From NCBI GenBank assembly GCA_038255255.1, contig JBBSLL010000037.1, positions 1 through 26,818 on the forward strand: a stretch of DNA of 26,818 bases, read 5' to 3'. Source of the DNA: JBBQNY01 sp038255255 (GTDB taxonomy: Bacteria > Pseudomonadota > Gammaproteobacteria > Xanthomonadales > Ahniellaceae). Made by a program: the position numbers and the translations under genes. The stretch's first letter is position 1. Each line of letters opens with the position of its first letter. Below, piece by piece: positions 1 to 10,014 of the stretch. Below the pieces are notes generated by a model. That model had not been told where the DNA came from. It ran no database searches and worked only from the letters and a program-made list of their open reading frames with translations.

Positions 1-2563
<2,563 letters not shown>

Positions 2564-2729
2564 TGAAGTTTTCCGTGGCAACCGACAACGAACCGGGTGT
2601 CGGGCGAGCATACCCATCGACCGACAGAACACAATGCGTAGCGACCCGGGCTGCCTTCGCTCAGTTCACGTTGGCTTCACACACCTCTGACTTGTCGTCC
2701 AGCGGCGCGGCTCGCGCGCCGGGTGCGCA

Positions 2730-2757
2730 GACGCCGCGCTCGGTCGAGCGCGGCGTC
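2730..2757 (-). terminator. Strong GC hairpin downstream of the DUF11 protein gene, probable terminator
   Basis: A perfect 12-bp stem (GACGCCGCGCTC at 2730-2741 with GAGCGCGGCGTC at 2746-2757) closes a GGTC loop. It lies 22 nt beyond the stop codon at 2779 of the minus-strand gene. No T-run follows on the minus strand, so it is not a canonical intrinsic terminator. It may stop polymerase or protect the mRNA 3' end. Confidence 0.55.
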
Positions 2758-2778
2758 GGGGGAACGGAACTTGATGGA

Positions 2779-4431
2779 TCAGGCGTTCTGTCGATGCATG
2801 ACCCGCCAGCCCACCGCTGCAAACAACAGGACCATGAGCGCCAGTCCGAAGCGATCGAGTGCGGGGACTGATATGGCTGCGCCTACTCCACTCGGCGTAA
2901 TGGGCGTGGCCTCCGGGTCGGAGTTGTTTCCGGGATTCGGGTCTGTGGTTCCAGGGGGGACGGCGATTGACGCAACGTTGGTGATCGTGCCCGACTGTCC
3001 CACGGTGCCGGTCAACAGGAAGGTCAACGAGCTACCGGCAGGCAGTGTCGGCAAAACGATGCCAGCTCCCTGCAATTGGGCGATGGTGGGAGCGGTCGGA
3101 CAGACAGCGCCGCCGGTTGCGCTGGTGCAACTCACGCCGGTCGCAGTGAAATTCGCCACTGCCGGATCGCGGAACAAGGCGCCATTCGCAGCATTGGGGC
3201 CGCTATTAGTGATGATGATCTGATAGCTCATCTGCCCGCCAGCCGTGGCGCCTCCCTGTGCGGTCTTCACGATCGAGAGGTCCGCGGTGCCCCCGCCCGC
3301 GGGCGTGATCGGCGTCGTTTCCGTGTCGGAATTGTCGTTGGGATCGGGATCGGTCACGCCCGGTGGCGTAGCGATCGTGGCGGTGTTGGAAATCGTCCCG
3401 GACGCGCCGGACGTGCCGTTGATGTCGAAGGTCACAGTGCCACCCGCAGGCAGCGTCGGGATCGTGATGCCTGCTCCCTGCATCTGCGCAACCGTCGGAG
3501 CGTTCGGACACACCGCCCCGCCCGTCGCACCGGTGCAGCTGACGCTCTGAACAGTGAAGTTGGCGACTGCGGGATCCTGGAACACCGCGCCGTTCGCGGC
3601 GTTGGGGCCGCTATTGGTGATGACGATCTGATACGTGAGCTGGCCGTTGGCGGCGACGCTCGCCGGACCTGTTTTCACGATCGAAAGATTCGCGGTGGCG
3701 CCGGCGACGACACAGTCAGTCAGTGAAGCCACCGCCTGCGAAACGATGATGTCGCCGGTCAGGAAATCGGCGCCCACCGGAAGATTGAGAAACCGGATGT
3801 GGATCGCGTTGACCGTGATCTGATTCGCCGTGACGATCTGCTCGTTGAGGATGATCGACACACCTGCCAGGCCGACAATCGGCACTACCGTGTTGGGTGG
3901 CGGATTCGAAGCAAGAGCGACGAACGCGGCATTGAGCACCGAGAGTTGGGCTCCGACCAGATTGGTTGTTCCCGAGACGGTGACATTGCCCCCGACGCAC
4001 TGGGCGGTGGCGGTCGCACGCACTTCGGTCGCGTTCAACGCGAGGACGGGCGGCAACGCGCCCGCAGGATCCACCGTGACCGACAGGCCGTTGGTGGTGG
4101 CGCTGGCATTGGTCTGGTTGCTGGCGAGCGCTGAGCTGGCCGTAACAGTGAGTACGCCTGTCGACAGGACCGTGCCGAGTGAACCGAGACTCAGCGACGC
4201 GCTCGCTGCGGTCTGCGACAGGTTGAAGTCCGGCGGCGCGCTTCCGCTTACAGCGGGCACCGGCGCAAGAGTCGCGGTGACGTCGGGCGGCACGGGCTGG
4301 TCGAGGAGCAGGTTGGCGGATACGCCGTGGGCGGAAGCAGCACCCGCGGTGGCGTTGGGTTCCGCGGAGGCGCTTGCGCACCCGAGCGTCAGTACGAGGA
4401 GTGCTGAGCGTAAGAAGTTCTGGGCGATCAT
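2779..4431 (-). CDS. Secreted DUF11-repeat protein with IPTL-CTERM-like sorting tail
   Basis: 550 residues. Start: ATG at 4431, preceded by GGGGAA, followed directly by a signal peptide (MIAQNFLRSALLVLTLG, cleavage near ASA-EP at 23-24). The open frame extends to 4569, but that extension has no signal-like start. Residues 25-240 are a Thr/Ala/Val-rich beta domain resembling choice-of-anchor families. Residues 247-378 and 383-513 are two DUF11-like modules (A-N/D-LSIVKT, then Y-Q-I-ITNSGPNAANGA), similar enough to be a recent tandem duplication. The C-terminus is VPALDRFGLALM followed by a hydrophobic helix (to about 541) and the basic end RVMHRQNA. This matches the IPTL-CTERM pattern, which is processed by exosortase H in other proteobacteria. 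Likely role: surface or matrix protein exported by Sec. The target of the anchor is inferred, and no exosortase lies in the window. Confidence 0.8.
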   Translation of the reverse strand: MIAQNFLRSALLVLTLGCASASAEPNATAGAASAHGVSANLLLDQPVPPDVTATLAPVPAVSGSAPPDFNLSQTAASASLSLGSLGTVLSTGVLTVTASSALASNQTNASATTNGLSVTVDPAGALPPVLALNATEVRATATAQCVGGNVTVSGTTNLVGAQLSVLNAAFVALASNPPPNTVVPIVGLAGVSIILNEQIVTANQITVNAIHIRFLNLPVGADFLTGDIIVSQAVASLTDCVVAGATANLSIVKTGPASVAANGQLTYQIVITNSGPNAANGAVFQDPAVANFTVQSVSCTGATGGAVCPNAPTVAQMQGAGITIPTLPAGGTVTFDINGTSGASGTISNTATIATPPGVTDPDPNDNSDTETTPITPAGGGTADLSIVKTAQGGATAGGQMSYQIIITNSGPNAANGALFRDPAVANFTATGVSCTSATGGAVCPTAPTIAQLQGAGIVLPTLPAGSSLTFLLTGTVGQSGTITNVASIAVPPGTTDPNPGNNSDPEATPITPSGVGAAISVPALDRFGLALMVLLFAAVGWRVMHRQNA

Positions 4432-4868
4432 TGATATTCCCCGTGGGCGAACGGAGTTCCAACTTCCATCTGGAAGCGGACGATTCGTACTACACGAAGC
4501 GCCCGGTCGCGCATTTTGGTGGCGCGGCTCAAAAACAGTCTGCTCCACTTGCTGAGCGCTTAGTTCCAATTGCTAGATTTGCGTATAAGCCCCAGTGGGT
4601 TACGTGGCGGAAGCGTGTCGAGAAACGTAAGCCAGGAATGATGAAGAGATGACGATGAGATGACGAAGAATGTAAGTGTCTGTTTTAGTCGGGTGGCCAA
4701 CCTCCTGGGTTCCGCGCGCGAAGTTGCACCGGGTGGCCAGCATGAGCCCACGGCGTTGAAGGTTCGCAACGACAGAGTCGCGAGACCGGGCGTGGATGTG
4801 GAGGAAGTAGATCTCCTGTACAGGCCCGCGGCGTTCGATGCTACGCGCGCACCCGGTCGGTGACGCCG
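4432..4868. other. 437-bp intergenic region without a recognisable gene
   Basis: It lies upstream of the DUF11 protein gene and downstream of the DUF2383 gene, so it should hold the former's promoter. It is visibly more AT-rich than its neighbours, especially 4560-4700. The open frames across it are short and have no family features. A 10-bp direct repeat GAGATGACGA (4646-4655 and 4657-4666) and two copies of GGGTGGCCA (4691 and 4731, 40 bp apart) are visible. I could not assign a clear promoter or terminator. Confidence 0.6.
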
Positions 4869-5315
4869 TCAGTTCGTGAGATTGCGCTTCAAGTTGCGCA
4901 TCTCATCGTGCATCGAACGCACTTTCGGAAAGTGCCGCCCCAGGATTCCACGCACCCGTCGGTCCTCGTCGTGCTCGAGCGCGTGCTCGAACGCATGCAG
5001 CAGGCGATCTTCCGCACTTTCGAGTTGCGAGACGAAAGCGGCGCTGCGATCCGCGGCGAGACCGGCGCGAAGTTCCCCGTAGAGGGTCCGCAGCGTGCCG
5101 CCGACCGTACCGCCCGCCGCAGCGGGGGCACCCAGCGATTCGACGTGTGCGGACAATTCCTCGATCAATGCCCGGCGCGATTCGACCAGGCGCAGGAACA
5201 GCGCGCGCAAGGTCTCGTCGCCGATCTTGTCGGACGCCTCCTCATAGAACCGCTGCCCGTCACGCGTAACTTCGATCAGGTCATTGAGCGTGTGTGTGGC
5301 TTCGGGTTCGGTCAC
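4869..5315 (-). CDS. DUF2383 / PA2169-family four-helix-bundle protein
   Basis: 148 residues, GTG start at 5315 with GGAGAG about six bases upstream. The sequence is almost entirely amphipathic helix: a conserved N-terminal stretch (LNDLIEVTRDGQRFYEEAS, 10-28), a central ALFLRLVESRRALIEEL helix, and a C-terminal HAFEHALEHDEDRRVRGIL...HDEM segment with the His/Glu/Asp pattern of ferritin-like bundles. This fits the PA2169-type domain, whose biochemical role is not established and which often appears in stress-associated contexts. No signal peptide, so cytoplasmic. It lies 52 bp downstream of the HtrA-like gene on the same strand and could be cotranscribed as part of an envelope-stress unit; that link is inference. 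Confidence 0.8.
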   Translation of the reverse strand: MTEPEATHTLNDLIEVTRDGQRFYEEASDKIGDETLRALFLRLVESRRALIEELSAHVESLGAPAAAGGTVGGTLRTLYGELRAGLAADRSAAFVSQLESAEDRLLHAFEHALEHDEDRRVRGILGRHFPKVRSMHDEMRNLKRNLTN

Positions 5316-5367
5316 TGCTGCTCTCCGGTTGGGCTGCGGCCCGATGCGCTACGAATGGGTGCGTGTT

Positions 5368-6939
5368 TCATTGCCCGGCGCTCGCGAGGCGCAGCGGCAC
5401 GAACTGCCGCTGCCCGTCGCGTTCCACGAGCAGGGCAACGTGGTCCTCCGAATCCGCAAGCTCGGCCTGCACCGCAGCCATGTCCAGCGCCGGGATGCCG
5501 TTGATGCGCAGCAGGATGTCGCCCGCACGCAAACCCACTGCCTGCCCGTTGCTACCGACCTGCTCGATGCGCATGCCGCCCTCGACTCCGAGCCGTCGTG
5601 CATCTGCCGGCGCCAGCGGACGCAGCCGCAACCCCAGCCTCGCGTCCATCGCTGCCGCACGCTCGGGTTGGGATGCTCGCGCGGCGAGCGCGGGAGGCGC
5701 CTCCTCGGCGGCGCCGATCACGATATCAAGGACGCGCTGCTTGCCTTCGCGCTGCACCGTCAGGGTGGTCTTCGTGCCCGGCCGCATCGCGCTCACCAGC
5801 GACGGCACTTGTCCGGAGTCGCCGATCTCGGCATCGCCGACGCGCAGGATCACGTCGCCCTCCCGCAAGCCCGCCTTGTCCGCTGCACTGCCCGGCACGA
5901 CCTGCGCCACCAGTGCGCCATTGGGACCCGGCAATCCGAAACTGTTCGCGAACTCCTGCGTGACCTGCTGGATCTGCGCGCCGATTCGGCCGTGGCTGAC
6001 AGTGCCGGTTTCGATCAGCTGATCGCGCACGTTGATCGCGACGTCAATGGGTATCGCGAAGGAAATCCCCTGGTATCCGCCGGAGCGCGAGAAAATCTGC
6101 GAGTTGATGCCTACCACTTCGCCGTTCAAATTGAACAGCGGTCCGCCCGAGTTGCCGGGATTGACCGCAACATCGGTCTGCAGGAAAGACACCGGCGTGT
6201 CGCCCCCGAGCGCGCGCGCCTTGGCGCTGACGATGCCTGCGGTTACCGAGTTCTCGAAGCCGAACGGCGCGCCGATGGCTACGACCCACTCCCCGACGCG
6301 CAAGTCGGACGAGGAACCGAGGCGAACCACGGGAAGATCCTTGGCCTCGATCTTGATGAGGGCGACATCGGTGCGCTTGTCGGATCCGACGACCTTTGCG
6401 CGGTACTCGCGACGGTCGTTGAGTTTGACCCGCACCTCGTCGCTGCCATCGACCACGTGCGCGTTGGTCAGCACGTAGCCGTCCGGGCTGATGATGAAAC
6501 CCGAGCCCGCACCCTGCTGCGGCACCGGCGGATGCGCTTGCCCGCGCGGGAACATTCCGCGGAACGGATCGAATTCCTCACTGTCATCGGGTCCATTGAA
6601 CCAGTCGGGCAACCCGCCGTTGTTGTCGCCTTCGTTGTCGCCGCGGGCCCTACCGCCGAGCGTGCGCGTGGTCTGCACGTTCACCACCGCATTGCCCTGG
6701 CTCTCGACCAGCGCGGCAAAGTCGGGCAGCGACCCTCGGACGTACGGTGTCGGGCGCGTCGCGGGGACCGCAGTTCCAGGCCTCGCGGATGCCGTCGAGC
6801 GCTCGGATCGCTCGTCGCGATCAAGCTCCAGCCTGTCGCATCCCGCGAGTGCGAATGCGAATGCGAATGCGAATGCGAGGACCAGAGTCAGTGCACCAGG
6901 CGTTCGTCGTTGCGGACGGCGCGAATGAATCCACATCAT
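5368..6939 (-). CDS. Do/HtrA-family periplasmic serine protease, lipoprotein form, two PDZ domains
   Basis: 523 residues. Tandem ATGs at 6939/6936 follow AGGAGA. A basic n-region (MMWIHSRRPQRRTPG) leads into a hydrophobic core of alternating Phe-Ala and a lipobox LAGC with Cys34, so the mature protein is probably lipid-anchored. The trypsin-like domain holds the triad His161 (TNAHVV), Asp191 (RTDVALIKI) and Ser264 (NPGNSGGPLF). A Gly/Asp-rich loop at about 96-143 corresponds to the regulatory LA-loop region. PDZ1 spans about 315-410 and PDZ2 about 430-520. Family role: degradation and chaperoning of misfolded envelope proteins, with PDZ domains reading C-terminal peptides. Most DegP/DegQ proteins have a plain cleavable signal, so the lipobox makes this one less typical. 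A 13-bp palindrome lies about 50 bp upstream of the start. Confidence 0.93.
   Translation of the reverse strand: MMWIHSRRPQRRTPGALTLVLAFAFAFAFALAGCDRLELDRDERSERSTASARPGTAVPATRPTPYVRGSLPDFAALVESQGNAVVNVQTTRTLGGRARGDNEGDNNGGLPDWFNGPDDSEEFDPFRGMFPRGQAHPPVPQQGAGSGFIISPDGYVLTNAHVVDGSDEVRVKLNDRREYRAKVVGSDKRTDVALIKIEAKDLPVVRLGSSSDLRVGEWVVAIGAPFGFENSVTAGIVSAKARALGGDTPVSFLQTDVAVNPGNSGGPLFNLNGEVVGINSQIFSRSGGYQGISFAIPIDVAINVRDQLIETGTVSHGRIGAQIQQVTQEFANSFGLPGPNGALVAQVVPGSAADKAGLREGDVILRVGDAEIGDSGQVPSLVSAMRPGTKTTLTVQREGKQRVLDIVIGAAEEAPPALAARASQPERAAAMDARLGLRLRPLAPADARRLGVEGGMRIEQVGSNGQAVGLRAGDILLRINGIPALDMAAVQAELADSEDHVALLVERDGQRQFVPLRLASAGQ
6845..6880 (-). repeat. Hexanucleotide repeat inside the HtrA signal peptide
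   Basis: Four perfect GCGAAT units (6851-6874), flanked by one-base variants GCGAGT (6845-6850) and GCGAGG (6875-6880), encode the alternating Phe-Ala core of the signal sequence on the minus strand. The 6-bp unit keeps frame, so copy-number change would lengthen or shorten the hydrophobic segment by two residues per unit. Confidence 0.9.
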
Positions 6940-6985
6940 GCTTCTCCTGTTCGCCGGCGCGACCCGACGCGGAACGATTTGGGCG

Positions 6986-6998
6986 ATTTCCCGGAAAT
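6986..6998. promoter_or_regulatory. 13-bp palindrome upstream of the HtrA gene, possible operator
   Basis: ATTTCC-C-GGAAAT is a perfect inverted repeat 47-59 bp upstream of the HtrA start codon, a usual distance for a promoter-proximal operator. I recognise no specific regulator, and chance is possible at this length. Confidence 0.25.
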
Positions 6999-7178
6999 GG
7001 GGCCGACCCGCGAACGGACAAGTCTGCGCGGCCCAAGTGCCTCTCCAGTGTGCCGCGACCGGACGTTGCTGCGCGACTGCGCGCCAACCCGGCCTCGGGA
7101 TGCGTTCAGGCTCTTTCCCAAAAGGGGGGGAGGTAAATGTTCGATTGCCGGGTCAGCCGGGCAAAACCCACAGCCGTT

Positions 7179-7736
7179 TCACACTCCGCGCGGCCCCAGG
7201 GGATCGCGCGCGTGGCCGCCCTCGTCGCCCGTAAGAGGATCCCTGGCATCCGCGTTCCCTTCGTCCACGCCGGCCGACGGATCAAGCGCATCGCGCGCGT
7301 CGGGACTCGTCGCGGAGCCCTGGCCGGAAGGCCGCGCCGGTTCGGCGAGGGAATCCTCGGCGGCCCCGCGCGCGGTGCCGAGGCGCGCGTTCTCGGGCCC
7401 TGCCGCGGTTCGTTCCGCGGTCACGTCGCGCACTTCGAATACCTGCTTCTTCGACTGCTTGACCCCTTCGTCGTAGGCGGCGACTTCGACCACCAGCGCA
7501 GCTTTCTCTTCCGGCGTCAGGCTGTTCATCGGCCTTCCCCTTTCGGCTCCGATCAGTGCATACAGCACGTTGAGCCCGGGCTTGAACCCCGCACGCTTCA
7601 CTTTGAGATAGGCGCCCATGGCGCCGTGCTGGCGCACATCCTCGATGGTGCGGATACCGACCTGGCGCAGCCACGCGGCCGACTTCGGCCCGATGTTGCT
7701 GAGCTTGTCCTTGTCCTTGCCCTTCGCGTCGGTCAT
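7179..7736 (-). CDS. Stand-alone TfoX C-terminal-domain protein with long disordered tail
   Basis: 185 residues. Residues 10-75 match the TfoX/Sxy C-terminal domain: LSNIGPKSAAWLRQVGI with a helix-hairpin-helix appearance, then RTIEDVRQHGAMGAYLKVK and GFKPGLNVLYALIGAERG. The TfoX N-terminal domain is absent, as in many small proteins of this family. Residues from about 100 are an Ala/Asp/Gly/Pro-rich, probably disordered tail with no family match. The ATG overlaps the stop codon of the upstream msrC gene (ATGA, 7733-7736), so translation is probably coupled. Full-length TfoX/Sxy proteins regulate competence genes; a role for this isolated domain in DNA binding or competence is only an inference. 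Confidence 0.8.
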   Translation of the reverse strand: MTDAKGKDKDKLSNIGPKSAAWLRQVGIRTIEDVRQHGAMGAYLKVKRAGFKPGLNVLYALIGAERGRPMNSLTPEEKAALVVEVAAYDEGVKQSKKQVFEVRDVTAERTAAGPENARLGTARGAAEDSLAEPARPSGQGSATSPDARDALDPSAGVDEGNADARDPLTGDEGGHARDPLGPRGV

Positions 7737-8224
7737 GGCTGCGTACCCGCATCGATCCAGAGTTGTGCAAGCGCCTCGAGTCCCCGCGCATCCTCGCCAT
7801 CAAAACGCGACGGCAGCGGGCTGTCCAGGTCCAGGACCCCGAGTAGTGCTCCATCGCGCGCGACCAGCGGCACGACGAGCTCGGAGCGCGATGCCGCGTC
7901 GCAGGCGATATGGTCGGGGAAGGCATGCACGTCTTGCACGACCTGCGTGGTGCGCGTCGCCGCCGCGGCACCGCAGACACCGCGTCCCATGGCGATGCGC
8001 ACGCAGGCGGGCTTGCCCTGGAAGGGTCCCACCACGAGTTCCGTGCCGTCGAAGAAGTAGAACCCGCACCAATTGAGGTCGGGCAGCGCGTCGAACAGCA
8101 ACGCGGAGAGGTTCGCGGCGTTGGCGATCCGGTCGCGTTCGTCACCCAGCAGCGCGCGCGCCTGCGCGGCGAGTTCGGCATACTGCGCCGGCTTCGCACC
8201 GCTGAGCCTGACCGTCTCGAACAT
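7733..8224 (-). CDS. msrC: Free methionine-R-sulfoxide reductase (GAF-domain fRMsr)
   Basis: 163 residues forming a single GAF domain. It reduces free L-methionine-R-sulfoxide in the cytoplasm, using thioredoxin as reductant. The three family cysteines are present: Cys74 (KPACVRIAMG), Cys84 (GRGVCG) and Cys108 (DHIACDA). Their spacing of 10 and 24 residues equals that of E. coli MsrC (84, 94, 118). Other landmarks are NWCGFYF (near 51-57), VVGPFQGKPAC and SELVVPL. I chose ATG at 8224, with GGTGG about six bases upstream, over an in-frame TTG at 8230. Its end overlaps the TfoX-like gene by four bases. The context suggests an oxidative-stress function. Confidence 0.93.
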   Translation of the reverse strand: MFETVRLSGAKPAQYAELAAQARALLGDERDRIANAANLSALLFDALPDLNWCGFYFFDGTELVVGPFQGKPACVRIAMGRGVCGAAAATRTTQVVQDVHAFPDHIACDAASRSELVVPLVARDGALLGVLDLDSPLPSRFDGEDARGLEALAQLWIDAGTQP

Positions 8225-8410
8225 TTTCAACCACCGTTTGTTTCGCCGCCTCGATCCCAGTGTACTGAGCGCCCGCCCTGATTTCGGAGGAACGGCGGTC
8301 GACCATCCGCCCGGGGTTGCGACGCGACCACTGAGTCGGCCCAGGGACAGGCGCCAGTTCGAGGGACGCAGGTGTCGTCAACGCGATTGAATGGCAAGGG
8401 GGCTTGCGAC

Positions 8411-9175
8411 ATGAATCTCGACGCACTGAGGGTGGAAGGCGGGTTTCGCATACGCGGCGAGGCGGTCACGCGGCTCGAGACGTTCGTGGACGCGGCCTTC
8501 GCGTTCGCGGTGACACTGCTGGTGGTGTCGTTCGACGCGATGCCGGACACTTTCGCAGAGCTCTACGACGCGCTGCGGCGATTTCCCGCTTTTCTGGCCG
8601 GATTCGCCATCATCGCGATGTTCTGGGCTTCGCATAATCGCTTCAGCCGGCGCTTCGGCCTGGAGGATTCCACTGTCATCGTCCTGAGCCTGTCGCTGGT
8701 GGCTGCCACGCTGTTCTACGTCTATCCGTTGCGCATGGTCATGTCGGCCGGCATCAGCCATGCAACCGGTGGCTGGGCGCCTTCGGAGCTGCAGGTCTCG
8801 AGCATGCTCGAATATCGTCTGGTCTGGCTGATCTACGGGAGTGGGTTCGCGCTGCTGGCCAGCCTCATCGCGCTGCTCAACCGGCATGCGTTGCGCCACG
8901 CGAACGTGCTCGCGCTCGACGCTGCGGAGCGCGCCATTGCGCGCGCGGACATCGGGGCGATGGCCATCCTGATCGGCACTGCGTTGTTGTCGATGGCGCT
9001 GGCGCTCGGCATCCCCGCGCAGCGCGGCTGGCATGAGGCGTTGCCCGGAATGGCGTATGCGCTGCTCGGCATCCTCATGCCGATCTACGGCATTCGATCG
9101 GCACGCGTGATCGATCGCCTCGTCCGACAACGCAATGCGCCGCCGTCCGTTGCGCCAGCGTTGCCATCCGCGTGA
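8411..9175 (+). CDS. TMEM175-like (DUF1211) membrane protein, putative potassium channel
   Basis: 254 residues with about six transmembrane helices (near 27-45, 58-75, 87-107, 130-160, 185-205, 220-238). The first helix, RLETFVDAAFAFAVTLLVVS (21-40), aligns with the TMEM175 filter helix consensus R-x-x-x-F-S-D-G-x-F-A-x-A-x-T-L-L. F25 and D27 are kept, but the usual Ser and Gly are Val26 and Ala28. FWASHNRFSRRF (71-82) matches the family's post-helix-2 motif. Bacterial homologues are tetrameric K+-permeable channels; conduction here is inferred and could be altered by the substitutions. ATG at 8411 follows AAGGGGGC; an upstream in-frame GTG at 8372 is less convincing. The stop overlaps the bioD start (GTGA). 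Confidence 0.75.
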   Translation: MNLDALRVEGGFRIRGEAVTRLETFVDAAFAFAVTLLVVSFDAMPDTFAELYDALRRFPAFLAGFAIIAMFWASHNRFSRRFGLEDSTVIVLSLSLVAATLFYVYPLRMVMSAGISHATGGWAPSELQVSSMLEYRLVWLIYGSGFALLASLIALLNRHALRHANVLALDAAERAIARADIGAMAILIGTALLSMALALGIPAQRGWHEALPGMAYALLGILMPIYGIRSARVIDRLVRQRNAPPSVAPALPSA

Positions 9176-9837
9176 TCCGGGGCGTCTACGTCACGGGTAC
9201 CGACACGGGCATCGGCAAAACGTTCGTTGCGGTGGCCTTGCTACGGGCACTGCGCGCACGCGGCTTGCATGCGATCGGCATGAAACCGGTGGCCAGTGGT
9301 TGCAGCTTCGTGGATGGCAAGTGGTGCAACGATGATGCGCAGGCGCTGATGGGCGCGAGCTCCGACGCGCCCGTGTACGAAGACGTCAATCCCTTCGCCT
9401 TGCCGCTGGCCACCGCACCCGAAATTGCCGCCGCGGACGCGGGCATCGAGCTGTCGCTCGCCCCGATCCGCGAGGCGTTCGATCGCCTGGCATCACACGG
9501 CGACTTCGTGGTGGTGGAGGGCGTGGGCGGATGGGCGGCGCCGCTGTCCGCACGTCTCGACCAGATGGATCTCGTCGACGCGCTCGAGCTGCCGGTGGTG
9601 CTGGTCGTCGGGCTTCGACTGGGCTGCATCAACCATGCGCGTCTCACGCTCGACGCGCTGCGCGCCGCGAAGGTCGACGTACGCGGCTGGATCGCCAACA
9701 CCATCGATCCGGCACTCGAACATGGCGAAGCGACCTTGTCGATCCTGCGCACACGACTCGGTCCGACGCCATGCCTCGGCGTCCTGGCCCACGGCCCGCA
9801 CGACACCGCCACCCTGGACATCTCTCCCCTCATGTAG
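9172..9837 (+). CDS. bioD: Dethiobiotin synthetase (ATP-dependent)
   Basis: 221 residues, the usual length. It catalyses ATP- and CO2-dependent ureido ring closure of 7,8-diaminopelargonic acid to dethiobiotin, the penultimate step of biotin synthesis. Walker A is GTDTGIGKT (9-17) with Lys16; MKPVASGC (37-44) carries the substrate-binding lysine Lys38; VEGVGGW (115-121) is the metal/substrate loop; the C-terminal domain includes IANTIDP. The GTG start overlaps the stop of the upstream membrane protein (GTGA at 9172-9175), so the two genes are probably translationally coupled although functionally unrelated. No other bio gene is visible. The TAG stop is contributed by a REP element beginning at 9834. 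Confidence 0.94.
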   Translation: MIRGVYVTGTDTGIGKTFVAVALLRALRARGLHAIGMKPVASGCSFVDGKWCNDDAQALMGASSDAPVYEDVNPFALPLATAPEIAAADAGIELSLAPIREAFDRLASHGDFVVVEGVGGWAAPLSARLDQMDLVDALELPVVLVVGLRLGCINHARLTLDALRAAKVDVRGWIANTIDPALEHGEATLSILRTRLGPTPCLGVLAHGPHDTATLDISPLM

Positions 9838-9896
9838 AGCCGAGCTGTGCTCGGCTGAGACCTGGAGAAGACCAGCGGAGCACAGCTCCGCTCTAC
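9834..9896. repeat. Inverted pair of GTAG-type REP hairpins (BIME-like)
   Basis: Two 23-nt units face each other across 17 nt. Unit 1 (9834-9856) begins GTAG and has stem AGCCGAGC (9838-9845), loop TGT and GCTCGGCT. Unit 2 (9874-9896) has stem AGCGGAGC, loop ACA and GCTCCGCT, then CTAC. The units are inverted copies differing at two positions that pair with each other in the stem (C-G versus G-C). The GTAG head plus short hairpin is the pattern of REP sequences mobilised by RAYT transposases in Stenotrophomonas and relatives. The pair fills much of the gap between bioD and the efflux adaptor gene and may act as a transcription or mRNA-stability boundary. Confidence 0.85.
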
Positions 9897-10014
9897 AACA
9901 GCAAGAGCCGACTGTGGAAATCGTGCACGCTTATTGCAGACCAACCATCGGCACGGTTCGTCCACCATCCGGCAGCGTAGACTCCGGCAGTTCCAATCGC
10001 CTGGGTGCAGTTGC

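Noticed and set aside
4660..4863. 67-codon plus-strand open frame in the 4.4-4.9 kb gap
   Set aside because: No ribosome site, no recognisable pattern, and composition no better than the alternative frames there.
5284..7476. 730-codon plus-strand open frame
   Set aside because: Antisense to the HtrA protease gene with complete catalytic motifs; the plus-strand translation has no domain and is due to high GC.
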